Shown: positions 1 through 5,342, numbered from the stretch's first letter. The stretch is 5,342 nucleotides of DNA from Euryarchaeota archaeon UBA175 (GCA_002497895.1 DAFD01000069.1:1-5342); one strand, 5' to 3'. Made by a program: numbers and translations. Notes: generated by a model not told the origin, from the letters alone.

Positions 1-17
1 ATAGAGGGAATCTCTTA

Positions 18-233
18 GTGACGAACATGGATGAGAATGAAGGAAAGGGAATGGACCGACTCTATGGTTTCCTTTTTGTAGCAATCTTAGTGACAGTTTT
101 AGTGTCAATTTTACTTTTTGCATACTTGCAAAAGGGGGTTGATGGCTTGGGTGAACTGGCGAGCGGTTTATTTCTCCTATTGATTTGGTTTGGGGCGGTA
201 ACACTGTATCAAAAACTGTTCAAAAAACAATGA
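18..233 (+). CDS. Small two-helix membrane protein, unknown function
   Basis: I do not recognise this 71-residue protein. Read from GTG 18, it has a short acidic, charged N-terminus (residues 5-14), a hydrophobic helix at about 15-37, a short polar turn rich in Gly and Asp (38-46), a second helix at about 47-64, and a basic end (KLFKKQ). This predicts a helical hairpin with the basic C-terminus in the cytoplasm. The start is ambiguous: GTG 18 has a purine-rich GAGGGA at 4-9, ATG 27 has nothing well placed, and ATG 51 has AAGGA at 40-44 with a 6-base spacer. Starting at 51 would remove the acidic tail and leave 60 residues. It is AT-rich (18 G+C of 60 in 61-120). The next gene on the same strand is another membrane protein, so an envelope role is possible, but no function can be assigned. 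Confidence 0.6.
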   Translation: MTNMDENEGKGMDRLYGFLFVAILVTVLVSILLFAYLQKGVDGLGELASGLFLLLIWFGAVTLYQKLFKKQ

Positions 234-356
234 GTCTCTTTGCTGGAGAACGAGGTCACGGAACTCTCTGAGTATTCTTAGTAGCATCAAGTTCTTGACA
301 TAATGTGCACTCGTAATTGCATGGTGGAGCACGGATACGCGGACAAAGGCCATATC

Positions 357-845
357 ATGGCCGTAGAATTCGATAGGAAGATTATCGTTTACTGGTGGAT
401 AATGGCTAATTTTGGCCTTTTGGTGTCATTTATTGGAATCCCGTTGATGCTGATATGGATCCCATTTGGATGGCTTGCTCATATGAAACAGTATGAACAT
501 ATGAGCGGGGGTCTAACCGACCGTTCACTCAACATGCGCATGGGTTGGATTTTCAAGAAACAGCAGAACATCGCTCTGGACAAACTTACTGACGTATCAA
601 TTTCCGAGGGTCCGGTTCTGAAAGCATTCGGTGTAGTCAAGATGCAGTTTGAGACAGCTGGTGCTGCACCATTCATCCTTACCGGGGTGAAAAACTCCGA
701 TCAGTTCCGTGACCTCGTTCTCCAGCAAAGAGACTCATTGGTTTCCGCCCCTCAACAGTCTGCATCTGCACCTTCAGATGACTCCAACAACGTTCTAGTC
801 GAAATCAGGGACCTTCTGAAAAGCATAGACTCCAGACTCGAGTGA
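357..845 (+). CDS. Membrane-anchored PH-domain protein (bPH_2, YdbS/YdbT-like)
   Basis: Read from ATG 357, this is 162 residues. The N-terminus is a short charged stretch followed by a hydrophobic segment, about residues 11-40, long enough for two short helices with a Gly-Ile-Pro kink between them. Next comes a domain of about 80 residues (about 48-127) that fits the bacterial PH family PF03703: a first strand ending in LTDRSLNMRMGW, then the family-typical block 'NIALDKLTDVSISEGPVLKAFG' seen across 71-92, then a strand reading VVKMQFETAG. A Ser/Ala/Pro/Gln-rich linker (about 127-143) leads to a C-terminal amphipathic helix (VLVEIRDLLKSIDSRLE), probably a coiled coil. Family members are membrane proteins of largely unknown role. 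In-frame starts at 303 and 321 exist, but the extra 18 residues look unlike a natural N-terminus; ATG 357 has a weak AAAGG at 345-349. A TATA-like ACATAATG at 298-305 would put transcription near 327, which also favours 357. Confidence 0.8.
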   Translation: MAVEFDRKIIVYWWIMANFGLLVSFIGIPLMLIWIPFGWLAHMKQYEHMSGGLTDRSLNMRMGWIFKKQQNIALDKLTDVSISEGPVLKAFGVVKMQFETAGAAPFILTGVKNSDQFRDLVLQQRDSLVSAPQQSASAPSDDSNNVLVEIRDLLKSIDSRLE

Positions 846-910
846 TCGGTAGCGTTTCGATGCAAGCATAACACAGGTACACACTACTTTACGCAGGCAT
901 CATTCAGGCC

Positions 911-916
911 GGTGAG
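911..916 (+). promoter_or_regulatory. Ribosome binding site of the GtrA-like gene
   Basis: GGTGAG lies 6 bases before ATG 923 and matches the GGTGA core complementary to the archaeal 16S 3' end. It is the clearest Shine-Dalgarno site in the window. It favours ATG 923 over the in-frame ATG 932, and it implies that this gene is translated from a leadered mRNA, possibly as part of a transcript from the PH-domain gene upstream. Confidence 0.6.
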
Positions 917-922
917 AAGGCA

Positions 923-1381
923 ATGTGGTGGATGCGAGAGAGGATCGAAGATGTGGGTTGGACTTTCAGAGTCATGCTCAATGAATTTCTAAAATTCAAC
1001 ATTGTTGGAATTTTCAATTCTGCCTTCGCTTTGGTTCTTTATGAGGCCCTTTATTGGGTCGATCTTTGGCCCGCCCACACAGCAGTAGCCGCTTGGGCGG
1101 TTTCAAGCGCAATAGGCAATGTAGAAGCCCACTTTATGCATTACAGATTCACATTCAATTCTACATTTTCCTATTTTAGAAGTATGAATCGTGCCTTTTG
1201 GACATATTCGGGCCAACTGGTGGTCACAACATCATTTCATTATTTGATGGTTGAAGTTTTTCTCTTACATCATACATTTGCATGGTTTGTTAATACCTGT
1301 GTTTTTGGGTATGTCAATTTTCTATTGATTAGATGGATTGCTTTCCCACCTGAGTATGATGACAAAACACCTTCACAATAG
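923..1381 (+). CDS. GtrA-like four-helix membrane protein
   Basis: The 152-residue product fits the GtrA family (PF04138) in length and layout: a short N-terminal helix, then four membrane segments at about 23-46, 52-72, 93-115 and 117-140. The family signature is visible as FLKFNIVGIFNS at 22-33 (normally F-x-x-VG-x-x-N-T/S), and as a second helix ending in GN-x-x-x-H-x-x-x-x-RFTF (65-78), the counterpart of the usual N-x-x-W-x-F end. Helix 4 carries VNTCVFGYVNFLLIRW. GtrA proteins take part in cell-surface polysaccharide synthesis and are thought to flip lipid-linked (polyprenyl-phosphate) sugars; the lipid carrier in archaea would be dolichyl phosphate. That role is family knowledge, and no glycosyltransferase is next to it here. 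The DNA is AT-rich outside the first two helices (30% G+C in 961-1020 and 1141-1200). It ends 11 bp from the convergent dehydrogenase gene. Confidence 0.85.
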   Translation: MWWMRERIEDVGWTFRVMLNEFLKFNIVGIFNSAFALVLYEALYWVDLWPAHTAVAAWAVSSAIGNVEAHFMHYRFTFNSTFSYFRSMNRAFWTYSGQLVVTTSFHYLMVEVFLLHHTFAWFVNTCVFGYVNFLLIRWIAFPPEYDDKTPSQ

Positions 1382-1392
1382 GCAAGGAATAT

Positions 1393-2565
1393 TCAGAGTT
1401 CACGAGTGAAGGCTTGGATGCCCGTGATATGCCGCCCGAGAATCAGGTTGTGAATATCGTGTGTGCCTTCGTAGGTCTTGACCGATTCGAGGTTGGCCAT
1501 GTGTCGCATGATGCAATACTCATCGAGAATTCCATTCGCGCCGTGTATATCTCGAGCCTCGCGAGCAATTTCTAATGCGATGTCGACATTGTTCATCTTA
1601 GCCAGAGAGATATGTTCAGGAATCCAAGTCCCAGCATCCTTCTTCTGCCCCAAATGGAAGGCGAGTAATTGCGCCTTGGTGATTTCGCGTAGCATCCAAG
1701 CGAGTTTGTTCTGAACCAATTGGTAACTAGCGATTGGATGGGTGAATTGGATTCGACTCAAGGAATATTCTCTGGCTGAATCGAAGCAGGCCTGAGCCGC
1801 GCCGACCGCACCCCAAGAGATTCCAAAGCGGGCGTTATTGAGGCACGAAAACGGTCCACGAAGCCCTTTGACTCCAGGCAGTAGTCGATCCTTTGGAATC
1901 TTGCAATCTTGGAATACGAGCTCGCTCGTCACACTCGCCTTCAACGAGTGCTTCCCCTTCATCTCAGGTGCGCTGAATCCCTCGTCGTCCTTCTCGACGA
2001 TGAATCCACGAATTACGCCGTCGAGTTTTGCCCAGACGACCGCAATTTGTGCAATTGTCCCGTTGGTAATCCACATTTTTGCGCCGTTCAAGAGGTAGTG
2101 ATCTCCCATGTCCTCGGCCTTGGTGATCATATCGCCGGGGTTTGAGCCGTAATCAGGTTCGGTTAGTCCGAAGCAACCGATCCACTCGCCACTTGCCATT
2201 TTCGGAAGGTAGTGCTGCTTCTGCTCCTCGCTTCCGAAGTCCCAAATTGGATACATTGCCAAACTCCCCTGCACACTTGCAAAGGACCTCAGACCACTGT
2301 CGCCACGTTCCAACTCACGGCAGATTACTCCGTAGGCTGTGTACGATAGTCCAGGACAGCCATAGCCTTCGAGTGGCGCTCCGAGAACTCCCATCTCGCC
2401 CAGCGTAACTCGCCATTCATCAGGGAATACACCGTCGCGGCAGGCTTCCTCGATCTTTGGAAGAACTTCCTCGTCGACAAAGTCGCGAACCATGTCGCGA
2501 ACCATGCGCTCTTCTTCGGTCAGTAGCGAATCCACATCGTAGAAGTCAAGGGCTTCGTATGGCAT
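1393..2565 (-). CDS. gcdH: Glutaryl-CoA dehydrogenase-type acyl-CoA dehydrogenase
   Basis: This FAD enzyme of 390 residues, full length for the family, is expected to oxidise and decarboxylate glutaryl-CoA to crotonyl-CoA in lysine, tryptophan or aromatic breakdown, passing electrons to ETF. By memory it aligns with human GCDH almost without gaps. E86, R93 and S94 in ELERGDSGLRS match human E87, R94 and S95, the pocket for the glutaryl carboxylate; T167 in WITN matches T170. The catalytic base is E366 in TYEGTHDIH, matching E370. FAD/substrate motifs are CFGLTEPDYGSNP (131-143) and WITN (165-168); CLNNARFGISWG (241-252) is GCDH-typical, and the ILGRHITGIQAF end is nearly identical. The carboxylate pocket argues against a plain fatty acyl-CoA dehydrogenase. 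A non-decarboxylating variant cannot be excluded. ATG 2565 has no ribosome site, so a leaderless mRNA or readthrough from the propeller gene 133 bp upstream is possible. No ETF or CoA-transferase genes are adjacent. Confidence 0.93.
   Translation of the reverse strand: MPYEALDFYDVDSLLTEEERMVRDMVRDFVDEEVLPKIEEACRDGVFPDEWRVTLGEMGVLGAPLEGYGCPGLSYTAYGVICRELERGDSGLRSFASVQGSLAMYPIWDFGSEEQKQHYLPKMASGEWIGCFGLTEPDYGSNPGDMITKAEDMGDHYLLNGAKMWITNGTIAQIAVVWAKLDGVIRGFIVEKDDEGFSAPEMKGKHSLKASVTSELVFQDCKIPKDRLLPGVKGLRGPFSCLNNARFGISWGAVGAAQACFDSAREYSLSRIQFTHPIASYQLVQNKLAWMLREITKAQLLAFHLGQKKDAGTWIPEHISLAKMNNVDIALEIAREARDIHGANGILDEYCIMRHMANLESVKTYEGTHDIHNLILGRHITGIQAFTREL
2482..2505. repeat. Perfect 12-bp tandem repeat within gcdH
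   Basis: GTCGCGAACCAT occurs twice back to back (2482-2493 and 2494-2505). On the coding strand it is in frame and gives MVRD-MVRD at residues 21-28, in the first helix of the dehydrogenase. Aligned from memory to human GCDH (IMIRDTFRTYC), this region needs no gap, so the repeat does not lengthen the protein and may be chance or local gene conversion. Confidence 0.85.
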
Positions 2566-2642
2566 GGTTTTCAGGCTCGTCGCGCAGCCAATCCCACATG
2601 AGGTTGCCGATATCTCGGTATCTGGTGGTTAGAGACTCTTAG

Positions 2643-2657
2643 CGCGCCGTAGGCGCG
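2643..2657. repeat. GC-rich short hairpin between propeller and gcdH genes
   Basis: CGCGCC-GTA-GGCGCG is a perfect 6-bp inverted repeat with a 3-base loop. It sits in the 133 bp between the stop of the propeller gene (2699) and the start of gcdH (2565), both on the minus strand. It is the only strong structure there. No run of T follows it in the direction of transcription, so it is not a typical archaeal or bacterial terminator; it may be an mRNA-stability or processing element, or chance. Confidence 0.5.
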
Positions 2658-2698
2658 GTTTAACATCGCGATTACGATGAAACACCTTGTTGAATGGA

Positions 2699-3913
2699 TT
2701 ATTTCCGCTTGCGGCGTTGCCTAGCTTTACGCTTGGCGAGGTGATGTTTCTCATCTTCACTACCAATCTTCTCAATGGTCCAATCTTGCATTTTCTTTGA
2801 AGACGAGAACACCAGACTCAGAACCACCAAGCCGGTCGCCAGAGGGATTGCTATCGCGATCCAAATGTGTAGCAATCCTGCCGAGTCAGTATTGGGAGCT
2901 GAAAATGGTGTTAGATATCCGCGTCGACTGACTATCCAGCCAGAATCTTCGCCCGTTGACCAAGTCCCAACGATTCGGTCGCTGGATAGATTCAGATCGT
3001 TGATGTCATCGTGCTCGAGCCAAGGATATGATGAGTTCAGACTGATGTCGTGTTCGATTAGGCCCGCCGGCGTAGTTGCGATGAGAGTCCGGTCCCCATG
3101 CTGGGCTTCGATTCCGACAAAGTAAGAATCAATGTCGGGCAGCCGGCTGACGCTTGGAATAGATCGGCTGAGGTCCGAAGGATTCAGTTCGATGAGTGCT
3201 ATTACTTGATTGTCAGCGATTGCGACACAGTATGCAGAGTCGCCGGTCGGGCAATCGATTCCAGTCCAAGGATAGCCCGTACCTCCAACCCAAGTGAAAG
3301 TATGGTCTCGCTCGATGACTCCGATTCCTTCCATGGCTGCCGCAACCACGCACATCATGATGGTTTCATGGCAATCCATTGCCATAATTGGGCTCGAACC
3401 TCCACCTGCTATGGAGTGGATTTCCGCACCGCCGTCAGCGTCGGCTCTAAGCCTCAAGAGTTGCCCCTCAGCGGTACCAACATAGGCCCATGAACCTCCG
3501 GTATTCCACGCTACTGTGGTCATGTCTGCATACTCTAAGTTCACCGCCGCTGCTGCGCGTTCAAGCGATTGGTCCTGCTTAGCATAGCGAAGCACCAGAC
3601 CGTCTGTACCGACGAGGAGGGCGGTCTGATCTCCAGGATGGAAATCAGCATAGAGGAGTTCCTCGTTGCCCGGCCAGACCAGATCTATCTGTTGTGTCGG
3701 GTCTTGCGCATCGAGGGCTCGAACATATCCATCCGCTCCGAAAACTAGAGCGGTCTCACCATCTCCGTCGATTACAACTCCGTTGAGACCGAGGTCCTCG
3801 TCTGACAGAGAGATGCCCGCACCCAGTTCTACAGCCGATGCTGCGAATATGCTGGGTGCAGCCAGCAAGACGACGAGGAGCACAGCGACGAGACTCCTCG
3901 AACTTGCGCGCAT
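2699..3913 (-). CDS. Secreted, membrane-anchored seven-bladed beta-propeller protein
   Basis: I cannot name a function for this 404-residue protein, but its architecture is readable. Residues 1-27 form a Sec signal peptide (R2 and R6, hydrophobic core 8-19, cleavage likely after the A-S-A at 25-27). Seven repeats follow, starting near 43, 86, 131, 176, 216, 264 and 304, each patterned as strand, turn with Gly/Asp, ALVFG-type strand, DG turn, strand (for example ETALVFGADGYVRALD and QTALLVGTDGLVLRYA). This predicts a seven-bladed WD40/PQQ-like propeller. Blades 4 and 5 each carry a cysteine pair (C181/C188, C221/C229) in equivalent places, probably disulfides, which fits an extracellular location. 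A single membrane helix (347-369) and a strongly basic tail (394-404, 8 of 11 residues Lys or Arg) then give type I topology with the tail in the cytoplasm. Binding or scaffold roles are plausible. No enzyme motif is seen. The ATG at 3913 lacks a ribosome site. Confidence 0.85.
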   Translation of the reverse strand: MRASSRSLVAVLLVVLLAAPSIFAASAVELGAGISLSDEDLGLNGVVIDGDGETALVFGADGYVRALDAQDPTQQIDLVWPGNEELLYADFHPGDQTALLVGTDGLVLRYAKQDQSLERAAAAVNLEYADMTTVAWNTGGSWAYVGTAEGQLLRLRADADGGAEIHSIAGGGSSPIMAMDCHETIMMCVVAAAMEGIGVIERDHTFTWVGGTGYPWTGIDCPTGDSAYCVAIADNQVIALIELNPSDLSRSIPSVSRLPDIDSYFVGIEAQHGDRTLIATTPAGLIEHDISLNSSYPWLEHDDINDLNLSSDRIVGTWSTGEDSGWIVSRRGYLTPFSAPNTDSAGLLHIWIAIAIPLATGLVVLSLVFSSSKKMQDWTIEKIGSEDEKHHLAKRKARQRRKRK

Positions 3914-3934
3914 GAGGGGCGCACTGTGGGACTC

Positions 3935-3942
3935 GGTTTAGG
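3935..3942 (-). promoter_or_regulatory. Possible TATA box for the propeller gene
   Basis: On the minus strand the bases read CCTAAACC, with TAAA at 3940-3937. Its centre is about 26 bases upstream of ATG 3913, the usual distance from an archaeal TATA box to the transcription start. With no Shine-Dalgarno site before the ATG, this suggests a leaderless mRNA. The box is short and the call rests on position; no equally good element is visible for the divergent gene starting at 4015. Confidence 0.4.
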
Positions 3943-4014
3943 CGTGTGGGATAGGGAACGACCCAGTAGTCTCCTGCGGCAGGATTCAAGACGGGTTCCA
4001 CCTCGCGATGCCTT

Positions 4015-4533
4015 ATGGAGAGATTCGAGGTCAAGCGCGGACTTGTCAAGCAGATAACGGCAGATGGAGGGCTATCCGCACTAGCGGGGAGACATTTTGA
4101 GAATGTTGAAGCCGATGGAGACAACGCGTTCAATGCCTCTCACGACATCATGACTTCGATAAAGGGTCATTTTTCTGAGAAGGGAGCTCTCATCGTCGAT
4201 GTGACGAATGTTCCACCTAATTTCGATGACCCTGACGCAATGGTTCGAGCGCGCGACACACGTAAGCGTTGGACCACTTTCCTCGACGAAGCAACTGGAT
4301 ACAATTCAAAGAAGCGAGGGGATAAGGCGAAGGAATGGGCAAAAAAGGCCTCTAAGGCTAAGTCTGCGATTTCTGCCGCGCGTCATTTCATGAATATGAC
4401 AGATAATCTGAGCGATGATGTCATCGCTCAGGCTGAGTCTCTAATCGCTGAGATCGAGGCTGCGCTGGCAGACGAAGACAATACTCGCGCTGCTGGTCGC
4501 GGAGAGAAACTCAACAAACTGCTGAACGCCTGA
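4015..4533 (+). CDS. Conserved-looking protein of unknown function, paired with tyrS
   Basis: The 172-residue product is soluble, with no signal peptide or membrane segment. Residues 1-95 look like a compact alpha/beta domain: a basic start (MERFEVKRGL), a loop with repeated acidic residues (31-37), a hydrophobic strand ALIVDVTNVPP (58-68), and RKRWTTFLDEATGY. A Lys/Ala-rich stretch (99-117) joins this to a helical C-terminus: a helix at about 116-128, a helix with the acidic face DDVIAQAESLIAEIEAALADE (134-154), and a last helix at about 155-171. The general look recalls short euryarchaeal families of unknown function such as DUF5611; this is memory and may be wrong. The stop lies 9 bp before the TyrRS start, so the two are very probably co-transcribed and perhaps translationally coupled, which hints at a translation or tRNA link. 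ATG 4015 is the first in-frame start seen and has no ribosome site. The gene contains a long palindrome near its 3' end. Confidence 0.85.
   Translation: MERFEVKRGLVKQITADGGLSALAGRHFENVEADGDNAFNASHDIMTSIKGHFSEKGALIVDVTNVPPNFDDPDAMVRARDTRKRWTTFLDEATGYNSKKRGDKAKEWAKKASKAKSAISAARHFMNMTDNLSDDVIAQAESLIAEIEAALADEDNTRAAGRGEKLNKLLNA
4408..4431. repeat. 24-bp palindrome with 11-bp arms inside a coding region
   Basis: CTGAGCGATGA (4408-4418), a TG spacer, then TCATCGCTCAG (4421-4431): the arms are exact reverse complements. It lies in codons 132-139 of the gene preceding tyrS (LSDDVIAQ). As RNA it would form a 10-bp stem with a four-base loop; as DNA it has the dyad symmetry of a dimer-binding site. 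A second, overlapping inverted repeat, CTCAG-G-CTGAG (4427-4437), reuses the right arm, so two alternative hairpins compete. Confidence 0.9.
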
Positions 4534-4542
4534 GTGGTCTGA

Positions 4543-5342
4543 ATGAGTCCCGCCGACGTGCTCGATGGCCTCGATGCAGAGGCCCGCACGACCGTGGAGA
4601 GAATGTTCGCAAATGTCGAGGAAATCGTCGGCGTCGAGCATGTGGCAGGAATCCTCGCGGGAGGAGAAAGCCACGGCGGCGACGATGTCATTCGAGCTTA
4701 CATCGGCCTTGAGCCAAGCGGCAAGGCACATCTTGGATGGGTTATTCTTGCCGAGACAATCCGCAATATGCTCGCGGAGGGAGTAAATGTCCTCATTTTA
4801 CTGGCAGATTGGCACGCCTGGGTCAATGACAAGTTCGACCGAGATATGGAAAAAATCGGTATCGCGGGTGAATATATGTCCGAAGTCTTCCGAGTTCTCC
4901 TTGATTTCCCTGAAGAGGGCGATGGGCGCGGACAACTCCGATTCATCAGCGCTAGCGAAGTGATGGATTCAGGCGTTTACTGGGAACGAGTATTGCGTTG
5001 TTCGAAGGGAATGAGCCTGAATCGCGCACGTCGCACATTCAGCATCATGGGGCGTAGTGAGGATTCCTCAGACGACGATCTTGCCGCCTTCTTCTATCCG
5101 CCAATGCAGGCGGCGGACATATTCGAATTGGATATTGACATCGCCTTTGGCGGCATGGATCAACGAAAGGCGCACATGTACATGCGAGAGGTCGCCGACC
5201 GTAATGGTTGGACCAAGGCGACCTGCATTCACACACCGATGCTTTCGGGGCTGAAAGGAAAGGGCGGAGGTAGGATGGATTCTTTCGATCACAAGATGTC
5301 GAAGTCCGATCCAAACAATGCGATTTTCGTCCACGACACTCC
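4543..5342 (+). CDS. tyrS: Tyrosyl-tRNA synthetase, archaeal type (3' end outside window)
   Basis: The first 266 residues of a class I aminoacyl-tRNA synthetase that charges tRNA-Tyr in the cytoplasm; the frame stays open to the window edge, so the anticodon-binding domain is missing only because of the cut. The HIGH motif is HLGW (63-66) after AYIGLEPSGK. The KMSKS motif is complete (251-255). Tyrosine-binding residues line up with Methanocaldococcus jannaschii TyrRS: Y53 (Y32), H91 (H70), Y185 (Y151), Q189 (Q155), D192 (D158) and Q207 (Q173), with the archaeal blocks YPPMQAADI and GGMDQRKAHM. These exclude TrpRS, the nearest relative. Compared with the M. jannaschii enzyme, the N-terminus is about 21 residues longer and the loop before KMSKS (238-250) about 9 longer. 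ATG 4543 follows the upstream stop by 9 bp with only a weak ribosome site, which suggests an operon with translational coupling. Confidence 0.95.
   Translation, partial: MSPADVLDGLDAEARTTVERMFANVEEIVGVEHVAGILAGGESHGGDDVIRAYIGLEPSGKAHLGWVILAETIRNMLAEGVNVLILLADWHAWVNDKFDRDMEKIGIAGEYMSEVFRVLLDFPEEGDGRGQLRFISASEVMDSGVYWERVLRCSKGMSLNRARRTFSIMGRSEDSSDDDLAAFFYPPMQAADIFELDIDIAFGGMDQRKAHMYMREVADRNGWTKATCIHTPMLSGLKGKGGGRMDSFDHKMSKSDPNNAIFVHDT

Noticed and set aside
295..300. TTGACA resembling a bacterial -35 box
   Set aside because: No matching -10 box lies at the right distance, and the window looks archaeal, where promoters use TATA/BRE elements.
303..356. Longer start for the PH-domain gene at ATG 303 or ATG 321
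   Set aside because: The extra residues (including two Cys and two His) do not resemble the family N-terminus, and no ribosome site precedes either ATG; ATG 357 fits both the domain and the TATA-like site better.
2482..2505. 12-bp tandem repeat as a recent coding insertion or mobile element footprint
   Set aside because: The protein aligns to GCDH without a gap at this place, and there are no flanking repeats or inverted ends.
3098..3493. Open frame of 131 codons on the plus strand
   Set aside because: It lies entirely antisense to the propeller gene, has low-complexity composition without domain features, and lacks a ribosome site.
3756..4133. Open frame of 125 codons on the minus strand spanning the divergent promoter
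   Set aside because: It overlaps both the propeller gene and the start of the 4015 gene out of frame, and its product is Arg/Ser/Pro/Cys-rich, typical of a shadow frame in GC-rich coding DNA.
4428..4946. Several minus-strand open frames opposite tyrS
   Set aside because: The plus strand here encodes an unmistakable TyrRS; the Ser/Pro-rich antisense products have no recognisable features.
1..5342. CRISPR array, insertion sequence, tRNA gene, toxin-antitoxin or phage-defence system
   Set aside because: No spaced direct repeats, transposase motifs, cloverleaf sequences or defence domains were seen; the genes are metabolic, translational or envelope-related.

Overview
This 5.3 kb window looks archaeal. 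The best clue is the last gene, a tyrosyl-tRNA synthetase of the archaeal/eukaryotic type. Other hints are a plausible TATA element placed for a leaderless mRNA, a GGTGA-type ribosome site, and a mix of acyl-CoA metabolism with secreted beta-propeller proteins. From these I infer a marine euryarchaeon of the Marine Group II (Poseidoniales) kind. That placement is inference; no rRNA or other strong taxonomic marker is present.

Layout: (a) 18-1381, plus strand: three small membrane-protein genes, namely a two-helix protein of unknown function, a membrane-anchored bacterial-type PH-domain protein, and a GtrA-like four-helix protein. Spacing is loose (77-123 bp) and the DNA is visibly more AT-rich than the rest. 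(b) 1393-3913, minus strand: a complete glutaryl-CoA dehydrogenase-type acyl-CoA dehydrogenase and, upstream of it, a 404-residue secreted protein that I read as a seven-bladed beta-propeller held in the membrane by a single C-terminal helix. The GtrA and dehydrogenase genes meet tail to tail with only 11 bp between them. (c) 4015-5342, plus strand, divergent from the propeller gene across a 101 bp promoter region: a 172-residue protein of unknown function, then after 9 bp the TyrRS gene, which runs off the window after its KMSKS motif.

The genes do not form one obvious pathway. Part (a) is envelope-related. Part (b) combines catabolism of dicarboxylic acyl-CoA (lysine/tryptophan-type breakdown) with a cell-surface protein. 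Part (c) is translation. I see no CRISPR array, transposase, tRNA, toxin-antitoxin pair or recognisable defence system. The most unusual items are the surface propeller with cysteine-paired blades, a near-perfect 24 bp palindrome inside the gene before tyrS, and the uncharacterised TyrRS-linked protein itself. No intergenic stretch exceeds 133 bp.
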